A stretch of 64,000 nucleotides of DNA. It comes from Gonocerus acuteangulatus (Eukaryota > Arthropoda > Insecta > Hemiptera > Coreidae). The notes under the pieces were generated by a model that worked only from the letters and a program-made list of their open reading frames with translations, did no database searches and was not told the origin of the DNA. A program made the translations under genes and the position numbers. Numbering within the stretch: position 1 is the first letter of the stretch; each line of letters begins with the position of its first letter. Below are positions 10,453 to 22,178 of the stretch, one piece after another. The stretch lies in NCBI GenBank assembly GCA_946811695.1, contig OX328123.1, positions 48,006,009 through 48,070,008 on the forward strand. The letters run 5' to 3'.

Positions 10453-11216
10453 TCAAATATTTATTTATGATGTGATTTATAACTCGTTACGGGGTCTTCA
10501 TTGTTTCTTTATTTAACCCGAAGAAGCCGCTTCCAAATAAAAATTATTAATTAATACAAACGACAAATTACATAATTTGAGCATCACTAAAATTGCGCTA
10601 AATTTTTATTTTATTTACTTGGTAGATTTTGTGAAAGGGAAAAAGTCCGTGAGTCAGGAGGTCGCAAGGATGTAAGAATAAAATAATAATTTAGGTCCGC
10701 AGTAAAACCTCACTATTTACCGATTTTCCCTGCTTTCACTATAAAATTCTCTCAGTGGCTCAAGAGGACTTATTGCGGACTTTAGGGACGCATTAATAAT
10801 TAGGATCTTAATTGAACTCCCATTTCTAATGGACGAATATTGTAGGTTAACGAACTTGACCCATTCATTATCTGTACGAATGTTGCGTACAAAGTTTTGT
10901 TGCCAAACAAAGAAAGAACATTTTAATGAAGATCGATTGAACAGATAACATACACGCCGATTGAACAGATAAGTTACTAAGAAAACATTCGATGAGATAG
11001 ATATGTTCTATACACATTGGGTTGGAAAACGCGTACCTATTGCTGCCCAAATGTGTGCCATGGAGAACACTGTTTTTCACTACAGCCAAAAACTGAGGGG
11101 GGGGGGGGGGGAAGAGGACATAGAACTGGGTAGAACTGATTATAAAGACAAAAAGATATAAAATATTTAAAAAATAAATACCCAAAGCTTTTTAAAGTTA
11201 GTGATAATAAAATACA
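10453..11216. other. Intergenic, no recognised feature
   Basis: AT-rich DNA with a G-run at 11098-11110 and a short direct repeat around GATTGAACAGATAA (10930-10970). Nothing coding was recognised. Confidence 0.4.
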
Positions 11217-11425
11217 GGGGTCTCCCGTGGTCTAATGGCTAGCGCCTTGGATTCATAAGCGGGAGATGGTAGGTTCGATTCCCAACCTCCGGCAGGAATT
11301 TTATCATCCCACGGCTCGCTGGTAAAATTCCTCGCTGCACCCTGGATGTCGGCGCTAATGGCCTAGACGTAGATTCGCCGTAAAAAAAAAAAATAAATAA
11401 ATAAAAAAAAATAAAAAATACAAAT
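11217..11425 (+). repeat. SINE family A, copy 2
   Basis: Same layout as the copy at 4017: TCTCCCGTGGTCTAATGGCT, box B GGTTCGATTCC, CACCCTGGATGTCGGCGCTA and an A-rich TAAATAAA tail. Confidence 0.87.
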
Positions 11426-12240
11426 TTAATATAAACACAAAAAGAAAGAAAACAAATAAATAAGATGAATTTTAATCTCTGTTTGACCTAGGGGGGGACG
11501 GCTTTAAAGAATGTGTAACATTGTTTTGGCGTGTTTACGTACCTGCAGTTATCTGTTTCGATATTCTTTTTTGGGAGGGGGAAGGGGGGGGGGGTGAATA
11601 TCTTTGTTATTTTCCTACCTATCTACCTCTTCATCAGTTGCCTTTTTAGCAACAAGGTATCCACCAATTGCTATCAAAGACTAGGGGGATCATTTCTATA
11701 TATATTTATACAAATAGATCGATAGATTGTTTGACATTTTAGCCAGGGACACGAGGGGTTGAGTCGATAGGATCGATAAAAATTTGTGGAAATTTTTCAA
11801 AAATATGTGAGTGCAACCTAATTGCGGCATTCTTTCGTAATGTGCTCAAACTATTTAAAAAATATTTCATCATATCCTTTGAGGGCGAAAAGAAATGATT
11901 TAGTGTCTTCTGAGAGCCCTTTTGTCTGAAGTACCTACTGTGGTCCTCTTTATCTCCTTAAATGGCTAGGGTTTCTGTTGATGTTGCCTCATTCTTCTGT
12001 AAGAATGTTTTTTTAATTCGATTAAATATTTGTTCATTCCTCATTCTTCAGATTTCTAGCATCTAGTCTTGATGAAATTTGGTCCAAAAATATTCTGTCT
12101 AAAATTACAGATCAATACCATTAAACAACGGAATCTGACTTTAGCAGCAGCCCCCCCCCCCCTATAAACCTATATTTCCACCATGGGCAATTAACGGCTA
12201 ACATTGGTCTTTTTCTACCCCCCCCCCCCCCGGCACTCAA
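11426..12240. other. Intergenic, G/C homopolymer runs
   Basis: Contains G runs at 11574-11594 and C runs at 12150-12162 and 12220-12231. No gene was recognised. Confidence 0.4.
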
Positions 12241-12242
12241 TG

Positions 12243-12279
12243 CTGACGAAGGCTACCGACGAAGAGTAGCCGAAACGTC
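12243..12279 (+). ncRNA. Hammerhead-like ribozyme motif, copy 2
   Basis: CTGACGA, hairpin GGCTAC/GTAGCC with a 9-nt loop, then GAAACGTC. The flanks (GGCACT upstream, ACAAAAATTGTATTGA downstream) match copy 3 at 62755, so both belong to one repeat family. It has the same extra A before the stem as copy 1. Confidence 0.4.
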
Positions 12280-12643
12280 CGTAATACAGATTATTACAAA
12301 AATTGTATTGACGTTTTCCTAGCCGAAACCCTACTATTCCCTGACTGTTTACAAGTAAGAGATGTTCAACAGTTTTTGATCCCTGCTAAAACTATACATT
12401 GAAAAAGTGAATTCGAATAGTTGAAGGGAATTTTGTGCTAGGCCTCAAAGCAGGAAACTTCCTAAGTTGTTTCTCAGGAGCTTGAAGATTGATCGGCAAT
12501 TCGAATAGTGAGTGGCCGCCCCAAAATTTAATCCATACCCAAAGTTTAAACAGAGGAAAGAAGATTGAGTCCTGAGAAGTCAGAACAATCGTGCGAACAT
12601 TGAAAAAATGGTCAAAATTTGGAAGGTGGAATGATTATTGATT

Positions 12644-12786
12644 TTTAGAGACTTCCTGACACTTGTAAAAATGTACAAATATTTTAATGAAAAAAAAATT
12701 GTTATTGCTTTTTAACAAAGAATTAATGCATAACTATTTTTTATATAACATCATAATAAACATATGGGCAACAACTCTACTAGTTG
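12644..12786 (-). repeat. Ty3/gypsy 3' LTR
   Basis: Matches 16596-16741 from TTTAGAGACTTCCT to CTACTAGTTG, differing by a few substitutions and a short indel in an A-rich run. Confidence 0.88.
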
Positions 12787-12959
12787 CCACACACCTCCCC
12801 CCCCCCCAATGAGTCCGTCGAGGAAACGCAGCGGGGGATTAATTGTTCTCCCTGACCGAGTCATCGTCCTTGGTGTTGCGTTATCCTCGGCGGAGTCATT
12901 GGAAGAAGTGTTGTCCGATGCAGGTGCTGTCATCCGAGGACTTGACGTGGAACCTTCAT

Positions 12960-13113
12960 CTTGAAAAAGAAAGGCCGGTTTCAGTCGGTCAATGCTGACT
13001 TTCACTTGTCTGGCGCCTAATTGCAGCTTAAATGTTTTTTTATCTCTACTTAAGACCTTGTAGGGGCCAGTGTAGGGAGGCGTTAGTGGCCTTCGAACTG
13101 TGTCATCCCGCAC
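12960..13113 (-). pseudogene. Ty3/gypsy integrase C-terminal remnant
   Basis: PPYTGPYKVLSRDKKTFKLQ followed by VSIDRLKPAF is the conserved C-terminal segment of gypsy integrases. It is separated from the core by a damaged stretch at 13114-13302. Confidence 0.75.
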
Positions 13114-13302
13114 AAATACATGAGACCGAGGAGTACCATTGCCAGCTGCGAGGTGCAGTCAGAAGCGTTTAATTGTGCTGAGAGAGCGGTCTTCAGCGTC
13201 CTGTGCCATCTTTCGACACAGCCATTAGCTTGAGGATGGTATGCTGTGGTTCGGCAGCGCTGGAATCCCAGAGACTTGGGCAGTTGATGGAATAATTCCG
13301 AC

Positions 13303-13964
13303 TCAAATTGACGTCGTTATACGTGCAGGGACGCCAAAGCGTGAAATCCAGACGTTACACAGAGCTTCTGCACAAGATGCCGCTGATATGTCTTGCAGTG
13401 GTTGAGCTTCGGGCCACCTGTTATATCTGTCTATAACAGTGAAACAGTATCGCATACCATTCGAAGATGGTAGAGGTCCAATGATGTCCAAATGAACATG
13501 CTCAAATCGAGCTGCTGGCGAGAACGTTCCGGGAGGTGCTACTGTGTGTCGAATAACCTTAGACTTCTGGCTAGCGATACAAGCCTTGGCCCAGCTCCCA
13601 ATGTCCTTGTTCTGATTAGGCCAAAAAAATATTTTCGAGATTAGCCGACGCCAACCGCGAATACCAGGGTGGCTGAGATTGTGTAGGTGCTCGAAGATAG
13701 CGCGCCGCGTGCCCTCGGGCAAGTAGGGACGAGCGGAGGCCGTGGACATTTCACATAACAGTGGTCGAGATATGTGCGGGAACTCTATCCACTTAAGTTT
13801 TAGGCTAGGATTTTTTTGTAAATCCGTGATAGTGATATCACTCGCCTGTGCCTCTGCAATTGCTTCTATGCCATCCGGTCCATCAAAGGTTTCTACTCGT
13901 GAAAACGCATCAGCCACGTCGTTTTCATTTCCTGCGACGTATTGGATGTCAGTTGTAAATTGAC
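13303..13964 (-). pseudogene. Ty3/gypsy integrase core remnant
   Basis: The frame at 13303-13917 begins near ADAFSRVE (the typical end of RNase H), then [13 protein letters not shown] (HHCC-like zinc region, its cysteine pair partly lost as CIASQKSK) and the catalytic core segments [13 protein letters not shown] and [15 protein letters not shown]. It breaks at about 13303. Confidence 0.85.
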
Positions 13965-14070
13965 TGATGTAATTAACCCACCGAATCCTCAGAGGTGTGG
14001 AGGTCTCTGGTTTTTGCTGAAAGGCGAAAAGTAATGGCTTGTGGTCAGTCCATATTGTGAAGTACCGGCC

Positions 14071-14594
14071 TTAGATTTGTGAACGGAAATGCCGAATTGC
14101 CTGGTGAATGGCCAAGAGTTCACGGTCGTAGGTCGAGTAGACTCTTTGGGCTTTGTTGAAGGTTCTTGAGAAAAATCCCAAGGGCCGGCAGATATCATTT
14201 TCCTTCTGTTGCAATGCTGCTCCCATCGCTGTTGCTGAAGCATCACACACCAGAACTAGCTCTGCGTTAGGACTTGGGTGAGCGAGCATGGTAGCCTTCC
14301 GTATGGCTTCTCTCTACATCCCTCGAAAGCCTTGTTAGCCTCAATGGTCCAAGAGATCGGGGTCTTATCGTTTTTCTTTGAGCCTTTCAGGAAAGCATTT
14401 AATGGGGCTTGAAGAGACGCGACATGAGGGAGGCAACGCCTGTAGAAGTTGAGCATCCCCAGAAAACGTCTTAAGTCTTTCACTGTCTCTGGGCGTGGAT
14501 AAGAACCTATGGCCTCGACTTTCTCTGGAAGGGCCGTGATTCCGTCACTTGAAACCCTATGACCTAAGAAATCTAACTCCAAGGCTGCAAACAT
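14071..14594 (-). pseudogene. Ty3/gypsy RT end and RNase H remnant
   Basis: The frame at 14256-14594 continues the RT (LDFLGHRVSSDGI, DLRRFLGMLNFYRR). The frame at 14071-14289 has the RNase H segments LVLVCDASATAMGAAL and STYDRELLAIHQAIRHFR. The two frames overlap out of register, marking a frameshift near 14270-14290. Confidence 0.85.
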
Positions 14595-14660
14595 GCATTT
14601 TGTTAAGTTAATGAGAAGGCCGTGCTCATCTAGGCGTCGAAAAACTTCTTCCAGATCTCT

Positions 14661-15727
14661 CTAGTGTTCTTCTTCATCAGCTGATGCTACGCAGATGTCA
14701 TCCAAATATGCAAACACAAAAGGTAAGCCTCGGAGTGCCAAATCCAGGAACCTCTGGAAGGTCTGAGCTGCATTTCGAAGACCAAAGCACATACGTTGGA
14801 ATTCGAACAGTCCAAAAGGGGTGATAATAGCCCTTTTGGGAATATCTTTTTCTGCAATGGGGATTTGGTAGTAAGCCCTTTTTAAATCCAATTTGCTAAA
14901 GACTCGATTACCTTGTAGGTTCACGTTAAAGTCTGAAATGTTAGGGACTGCGTAGCGGTCCGGTACCGTTTTCGCGTTAAGCTTTCTGTAGTCCCCACAC
15001 GGCCTGATTCCTCCATCCTTTTTCGGAACAATGTGCAATAGACTCGCCCATGGACTCTTTGAGGGGCGGATGATGCCCTCTTCCATCATTTGTTCGAACT
15101 CACGTTTAGCGGCCGCGTATTTATCGGATGCTAACCTGCGTGCTTTTGCAGTTACAGGTGCTCCACGAGTCTCGATATGATGAACAACGGGATGTGAAGG
15201 ATTTTTGACGAAGGGGTTGGGCTGAGTGAGCTTGGAAATCGTTTTAAAAGTCCAGCGTACCACTGGCCCGCAGGAATGGGAGAAATAGCTGAGACATGTA
15301 CATCTGCAGTCCTTCCTTTAGTGGCACGGCCTGATATTTTATCCACTAACTGGCAGCCGGCTAGATCTACCATGAGGTTGAATTGGTACGAAAAATCAGC
15401 TCCGATAATTGGTTGTTTAACCGCCGCTAGAGTGAAGCGCCAGGACATGGAGCGTCGTAACCCGAAATCCAGTTGAATCAGTTTCTGGCCGTATGTTGGT
15501 ATGGGAGTCCCATTCGCTGCGTAGAGCGTGAAATCACTAGGTGTGGTCCGTTTTTCCTTTCCCACTGGAAATACTGATATGGCAGCGCCCGTGTCTATGA
15601 GATATCGTAGACGGGATTGCCGATCAATCATAAAAAGACGGCGGTGAAGACATTCCGCGATGGATTCCGCCTGTGCCATCGCGACACCTAGTTTTCCGAA
15701 TGCTGAGTTGGATTTGATTTTTTCCAA
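14661..15727 (-). pseudogene. Ty3/gypsy protease and reverse transcriptase remnant
   Basis: The frame at 15152-15727 has the aspartic protease motif LIDTGAAISVFP. The frame at 14661-15263 has RT segments: PWASLLHIVPKKDGG, FSKLDLKRAYYQIP, FGLRNAAQTFQRF and the catalytic YLDDICVAS. A TAG ends this frame just after the catalytic motif, and the protease-to-RT step needs a frame change. The domains would mature the polyprotein and copy element RNA. Confidence 0.88.
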
Positions 15728-16514
15728 CTACAGGGAAGCCTATATTTCGTGGCCTTATTGCCGAAAGTTTTATGATAAAAGCATAGTCGCCCGTTATCGC
15801 GTTGAGTACTATTTGGGGACATTATATTTGATGCTCTACAAGTCGCGACAGATTCCTCTAGCTTTTCTACTCGTTTCATGAGTTTCTCCAAAGAGGTTAC
15901 GAGCTTATTTTCCCAATTTGCTTGCGTGAGTCACAACTCTTTAGCTCATATATATCGGCGGTACGGTCAGCGAGATCTCCTAATTTACCAAGATCAGTTT
16001 GGTTTGACGCTGTTAAAGCTATTCGCATCTGATCAGGAAGTCCTCTTAACCAAATATATTTCAACAGATCGTCCGAAACTGACGTACCGCCTAGTCGTTT
16101 TAGTTGCGATAAGAACTGTGAAGGGCGCTGATCTCCAAGTTTCTGATCATCAAGGAGTTCCCTAAAGTTAGCGTAATTTTCTTTTCCAAATGTTTTCATG
16201 ATTCTATCTTTTAATATTTGGTAGGGATTTTCGGCCGGTGGATCACGCATAAGATCCATTACTTGCTTCGCGGTATCTACATCCAGTTGGGAGACGATAT
16301 AGCGAAATTTCGTCATGCTACTTTTAACACCATACAAAAAAAGAAAAATGGTTACCGATTGTAAGAAAAATATGTCAGGGTCGCGTTTATGGAAGATTGG
16401 AAGCTGGGCCTTGATAGCCGTAGCAGAGGAAACGTCTAGTTGCTGAGGCATCGAAGCCAGGGTTATAACTTGATCCTCATCTGCTGAGTGAAGGTCTAGC
16501 AAATCACTTTCCAT
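15688..16514 (-). pseudogene. Ty3/gypsy gag remnant
   Basis: The 205-codon frame at 15897-16514 has the capsid-like layout of small Ty3/gypsy gags (KFRYIVSQLD, QFLSQLKRLGG). A second frame at 15688-15891 has LCFYHKTFGNKATKYRLPCS, the arthropod form of the gag C-terminal zinc-binding segment. One expected cysteine is Tyr (KATKY) and a frame break separates the parts, so the copy is damaged. Gag would package element RNA in cytoplasmic particles. Confidence 0.8.
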
Positions 16515-16595
16515 TATTCTCTTTACGATAGCACAAAAATGAGTAAATTTATTTTGTCACCTTCCTTGCCTGCCCTTCTACCAGAGGGTCACCAA

Positions 16596-16741
16596 TTTAG
16601 AGACTTCCTAACACTTGTAAAAATGTACAAATATTTTAATGAACACAAAAAACTTTTTATTGCTTTTTAACAAAGAATTAATGCATAACTATTTTTTATA
16701 TAACCTCATAATAAACATATGGGCAACAACTCTACTAGTTG
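16596..16741 (-). repeat. Ty3/gypsy 5' LTR
   Basis: The partner of 12644-12786. The presumed primer-binding site adjoins its inner edge at about 16586-16595. Confidence 0.88.
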
Positions 16742-16836
16742 GCGAAAATGAGTGATGGTATGAAACAACGCAACACAAATTTCGGTAGATAATCTAATTT
16801 CCGAAAGTAGAAGTACTGACTTGTATTTCGACAGGC

Positions 16837-17066
16837 CGTGGGCGTGTATAGAAAATAATTTCGGGAGGAGTTGGAAGAATTTCGGGGTTATGGAATACTA
16901 GAGATCTACAACTTGGAATATTTAGCCAATTAAAACGCTATTGCACCCAATAAAAACTATTTTTTTCTGAACCACGTAATTTTATTTAATTTATTTTTAA
17001 TGTTTTTATGATAAATTTTTTCGATTTCGGAAGGGCTGCAGCCCCCCCCCCTTATATACGCCTATG
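16837..17066. mobile_element. MITE pair, copy 1 (GGGCGTATATA ends)
   Basis: GTGGGCGTGTATAGAAAATA on the left and TATATACGCCTATG on the right form short inverted ends. The body matches 18952-19180 (TATGGAATACTA, CAATTAAAAC, GTTTTTATGA). Non-coding, hAT-like in style. Confidence 0.6.
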
Positions 17067-17079
17067 CGACAGACATAAA

Positions 17080-18118
17080 TTTATCAAACAAGTGAATTTT
17101 TCTCCCTGAGAAGATATTCAAATAACTAAAATTTATTCGTAGAATGAATTTTCCTCATATTAAAATAATTATATTAAATTTGTAGATTGGATCTTAATCC
17201 TGCTATTTATATTTTTCATTCAAATAGCTTATATTTATTTGTGAATTAATATCCATCCATCAGATGATTTTTTTATCCAAATAACTAATTTATGGTCCTT
17301 AAAAGAAATTATCATCCCTCAGATGATTTTGTCATTTTTATATTAGTTAACTACAAAATTTAAATTATTTTTTTATACTAAATATTTCTGTTTTCCATAT
17401 TGGAGATATTCAACAAAGGGCGATTTTACCCGCATAACATGAACGTTTTCCAACTCTGCAGCTAAAATCAGAGAACTTTTAGCTTTTGAATCAAGAATCT
17501 TTATCTAGAACATTTCAATTGATTAACTTCCAGTTGTTGACAAGTTTGTTGAAGCAATACCTGAATGACAGTTTTCCAACAGCTCTGTGGGTTAACAAAA
17601 AAAACTATTTATAGAGCTAAGAAACTTATTTTTGAATCTCTATGAATAAGTTTAATCTTACACTTCTAATTCAACAAGAAGTTAAATGAGGGGGGTTAAA
17701 TTTCTTTTTGAGGGGGGAGGGTGAACTTTTCACAATGAATTACTGTTTATTATTATAACTTATAGCTGGTACTCAGTTTGCCATGCTACACCTACTTTCT
17801 ACATCTAGAAAAGCAAAAACAAATTAGAAACCTAATAAGTAATATTAATATTTTGTAACGCAAATCTGTAACTGTTCAGGTTCACAGGTACACACCCGTG
17901 ACCTCCGAACTGTGATTCCCAGACGAAAGACAGCTGATAGACGATTTTGACCTAGCCTACTGCTCTCCCCGAATCAAGACATACCTGTGTGCCAAGTTTG
18001 GTCAAACGGTGTGGATTTGCATAAGGAACAAACAGCTGATTTTTATGTGTATAGATAATTCCTGTAGCTTGGATTAAAGGAAAATAAATAATTGGATATT
18101 GCAAAATAATTAAATTAA
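17080..18118. other. Intergenic, with an old dispersed repeat
   Basis: About 17880-18060 (CCTGTGTGCCAAGTTTGGTC, AACGGTGTGGATTTG) is the inverted relative of 55830-56000. Repeated ATCCATC/ATCATCC blocks lie at 17240-17330. No gene was recognised. Confidence 0.45.
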
Positions 18119-18951
18119 TATTTTATTAAGCATATGTACAAGATTTTAACAAGACAACATATTTTAAAGAGAAACAAAAATAAAACAATAGAACTGTTTT
18201 AACTTAATTTTAAATGGTAAATTGTTGAACGTATAAGTTAGAAAGGATACAGCCTTATTTTCTCTTTGTAAATGATAAAAAATAAATAATTAAAGAAAAA
18301 TATAATACTTTGAACAATAATTAAACTTATATGAATACTCATGGTAATTATTAGTACAAAATGGACAATAATGCATGTTCATAATGTATACAAATAATAA
18401 GTGTTAAGGGATTCTAAAAGCACAGCCACTCTACTTTGGGCCCTCCTAACTCCAATTTCCAATATTCTACAAATTACTAAAGTTTAATATAAATAACCTC
18501 CCCCCCCCCCCCCAGTATGGCCTTTTCTTGAGATGTTTTATACTTTTAGTCAACAATATCTTACAAATGATTCTTTCCGCAGCTGTGTAAGCAATTAAAC
18601 GAGGTTGAGAAAATAAAATGTTTAAACAGATAAAATGTTGAACCTTTGATAATTCAAAAATAAATAAATTATTTAATTTAGCTCCATTAATATTTAATAA
18701 AGAGAAAATGATTTTATACTTTCTATTTTGTTTTGTTTTCTTTATTCTGAGAAAAATGAAAACACATTGTAAACATCTATTTTGCATCTATGAAAAGGCA
18801 GTCTCCTTGTAAGTATTCAGCATATTACAACTGATATATATCGTTACTAAAGGAAGAGCCAATGCCTTCATAAGTAATTTCATTTTGAATTGGTAAACAC
18901 GTTTTTTGGACCACTAGAGAGAGATTTTCTCTTCCATTATCCACTTCTCCT

Positions 18952-19180
18952 CATGGGCTTATATAGAAAATAATTTCTGAGGGGTCTGGGAGAACTTCGG
19001 GGGGGGGGGGCTGAGAGCATTTAGAGAATATGGAATACTAACAATCTAGAACTTGGAATAGTTCCCAATTAAAACACTATTACAAGCCAAAAACATTATT
19101 TTTTCCGAACTAAATGTTCTTGTTTTAATTTATTTTTAAGGTTTTTATGACATATTTTTACCGATTTATATACGCCCATG
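18952..19180. mobile_element. MITE pair, copy 2 (GGGCGTATATA ends)
   Basis: CATGGGCTTATATAGAAAAT on the left and ATATACGCCCATG on the right are inverted ends; the body parallels 16837-17066. The flanks read TTCTCC on both sides, possibly part of a target duplication. Confidence 0.62.
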
Positions 19181-19723
19181 TTTCTCCCCATATTGGAAAA
19201 ATGAAGTTTTTTACCATTATATTATAAAATGTCCAAAAGTATTCGTTTCTAAAATTGATTGATATAACAAACTGTTTCTTTTACCTATTTTATTGGCTTC
19301 CTTATGTGTATCATGACAAGAACATAGGTTTCCTTAAATTACTTCAAATGCTCACACTCATAGACACAACCATTTCTAAAAACAAACCCATAATCATTAT
19401 AATTTAATAAAAACATTTGTAATTTAGATAAATATAACATTACTTCTTGTATTACAAAAAATATTGCATAAGAAGATTTGATTAATATAAAACCGGCTCT
19501 AATAGCCAAATCTTTGATGCGCCGTTAAAAACGAAAAAACAAAATAAAATAAAAATAAATAAAAAACTAAGCAAAAATTCTTAGAAAGAAACAATTTTTT
19601 AATACAAAAATTGAATGGGCATAAAATAAAACTATCTCTTAACTTATCGTTCATGTACAAGAAAAAAGTCACAAGTCAACACTTTACAGTCTTTAAGTCA
19701 ACATATTAAAGGAACTACATAAT

Positions 19724-19724
19724 G

Positions 19725-19753
<29 letters not shown>
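19724..19753. repeat. Poly-T tract
   Basis: An uninterrupted run of about 30 T residues; possibly a reversed retroposon tail. Confidence 0.85.
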
Positions 19754-19756
<3 letters not shown>

Positions 19757-21599
19757 TTTATATTTTTATTTCTCACTTTTTATGATAATATGTTGTAGGT
19801 CAATTAAAGCAATAAAATTTATAGATAATTTTATTCCTGACCGTTAGCAAAAAATGAAGGAACAAAAAAGTTGAGGTTTGTGTCAAGATTTGTATGAAAT
19901 ATAATACAATAATAGTTAAATCAAATTAATTTGAATTGTTGGATGAGAAACATACTGGATTTTTAAACAATACTCCACATTTTTCTGGCCTGGAAACTGC
20001 CAAGACGGATTCTCATGGAAAGTAAGTATGCTAAATTCTCAGTTCTAAAAGAATTTTGACTAGACTAAAATAATACAGTATTTAATGAATTCAATAATGG
20101 AGTGAAATCAATCTGGCATGCTGCTTTTCCTCGATAAAATCAAGAACAGTTGCTACAAAATCACTTTCCCGAGCTATGATGAAACATATCACATCTCCCC
20201 TACATTCAAGAGGTATATTTTAAATATACAAATAATTACAAGTAGTTTCTAAACATAATTCATGGGAATAACTTGTCTCTCTCTAGCACCAGCAACTTTT
20301 CATGTTAGTACTTCTGGAACACCTTCCAGTATTTGAATTATAATTCATTCATTTACATTTTGTTGAACATTATTCTAATAAACGAAGTTGTGACGATTTT
20401 CTTGTCCATGGTCAGAATAATTAATTAATCAAGCATGGTGTTGACTTATCAAAAATCAATTCGTTGACGAATATGACTATGTAATATGATCGATTTGATA
20501 CATCTTCAGAGAAAATAACATTATAATTACTATATTATATCAATCAAGATCATATAACCAAAAAAATTATTAAAGTAAATTACATATTGAAATTGTACAC
20601 AATAATTTGGAAAACCTGTATTTCAAATATTATTTTGAATTGATTCATAAATTTCCAAAAGAGATAATTACTAAAAAATCATTAAATACAACACACTTTT
20701 CTAATTTTTTGAAGCCATTCATTAAAGGTAAATAACACCAAGTAACTTCCCTAAATTACTACCAGAACTGCAATTGTCAGATTTTACATATATCACATAC
20801 AAAAATTACAACTTCATGATACACAGTTAATACTAATAATATTTTAATATTTGATTCAATTCACTAATTTTGATGAGGCCGAGGTTTTAAATTAATATTT
20901 GGCACTTGATATTTGTTATAACAACTCATACATTTATCTAAATAACATTAAGATTTAATTTATGTATGCATCAGAAATAAATATAGAAGAGATATTATTT
21001 TTTATAATTTTAAGTTCAACAGCTCACTCGGATGACAACTTTCATTAACAACGTTCCATTGCTCATACCAATCACAGTATTATTTTGGCACAAAAGTAGT
21101 AACAATTTTCAAAGCAAAGCATAAATAAAATGAAGAGCCTTAGAAAATCCTCTGCAAATTATTTTCCTCATTTGCAAGAAAATTGTCACAACTCTGAACA
21201 TTTTTCTGGTTTTGTTTATTATGATAAACTACTCAGACTCACCAGAGGTTTATTTGAAACAAAGAGAATAGTTACAAATCCAGTTTCAAAATAACCTTGC
21301 ACACAGCACTTATATCTTTTTTCCAGCAACCATTTTTCATGTAGATACAAGAATTGAACACTTCTGTAAATTGGAGTTTTTCAAGTTGTGAATTTTTCTT
21401 GTGCTTCAGCAATACTTATTTTGAAAAATCTCAAAGAAATTATAAAAAACTATTAATCTTACTAAAGCACAAAAAAATACATTGATTTTAATGCTTTGAA
21501 ATAATGGTGACCAATAATCTAAACAATGTATTAAATTGCTTTTACTACACTATGGGAAAAAGCGTTTCCTCTGCCATAATAAATATTAAAAGTCTAAAC

Positions 21600-21600
<1 letters not shown>

Positions 21601-21642
<42 letters not shown>
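21601..21642. repeat. Poly-A plus (TA)n microsatellite
   Basis: A run of A followed by about 14 TA units. Confidence 0.9.
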
Positions 21643-21645
<3 letters not shown>

Positions 21646-21905
21646 AGAATAGTTCAACAGTTTCGATTAATCAGACCATTTTAGATATTTAACCTTGGCA
21701 CATTTTTTTTTATATTCCAAAAAATTATTTTTGCTAGCTCACTAAAGGAATACCAATTTCTTTTATTTTATCTCTGAAATTTAAATGAGACTAGTTTAAT
21801 TCAATTTTAATCATTTGCGTATAAACTAAAAGCAAAAATATAAAGAACTGTGATTAGAACTTAAAACAAAATTCTTGAGATATTCCTTCTTATAAAGAAA
21901 TATAT

Positions 21906-22178
21906 TTAAAAAGAAATCTCAGATGTAATATTGCCTGTGCCATTAATTGCGGTCAAGGATTTTTCATCACTTACTTTGTTCTTATAGGAAAAACAAGCAG
22001 CTGACATCTCAGAGAAATCTTCCTCAATTCCTATGCTTTTGTATGTTGGACTTTCTTTGTAAAACTACATTAAGTTCCCAGAGGTGTACTTTTTATACCT
22101 AAAGGGATCTTCGTGCTCTGCTACCCACTGCTCGCTCAATCGGTTGAGCGCTGGTAAAAACGTGGTGAAAACAAACAT
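21906..22178 (-). CDS. Possible C-terminal coding exon with an in-frame TAG
   Basis: After an acceptor-like atcag|ATG at 22178, a frame of 91 codons ends in TAA at 21906-21908, interrupted once by TAG (22065-22067). Before the TAG it reads FVFTTFLPALNRLSEQWVAE and HEDPFRYKKYTSGNLM; after it, FYKESPTYKSIGIEEDFSEM, SAACFSYKNKV and so on. Composition on both sides of the stop looks protein-like: a hydrophobic segment, then a charged tail. I do not recognise the family and found no upstream exon with a matching phase. It could be the last exon of a membrane protein with stop readthrough, a pseudogene, or a chance open stretch. Confidence 0.3.

Larger units (their letters stand above)
12644..16741 (-). 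mobile_element. Ty3/gypsy LTR retrotransposon, full length but inactivated
   Basis: Two near-identical LTRs of about 145 bp bound minus-strand gag, protease, reverse transcriptase, RNase H and integrase remnants in Ty3/gypsy order. Next to the 5' LTR (right end) the minus strand reads TGGTGACCC, matching the complement of a tRNA-Trp 3' end and so a likely primer-binding site. Next to the 3' LTR is a purine run (GGGGGGGGGAGGTGTGTGG). Short LTRs and a Trp primer recall the CsRn1-type lineage, which is an inference. Stops and frameshifts break the coding region and no clear target duplication is visible. Confidence 0.88.
18119..21905. other. AT-rich tract downstream of the minus-strand genes
   Basis: Mostly single-copy, strongly AT-rich DNA interrupted by a MITE (18952-19180), a poly-T run (19724-19753) and a TA microsatellite. 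An AATAAA on the minus strand at about 18133-18138 could serve as a poly-A signal. It may be 3' untranslated sequence of a minus-strand gene; sequence alone does not prove it. Confidence 0.3.
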
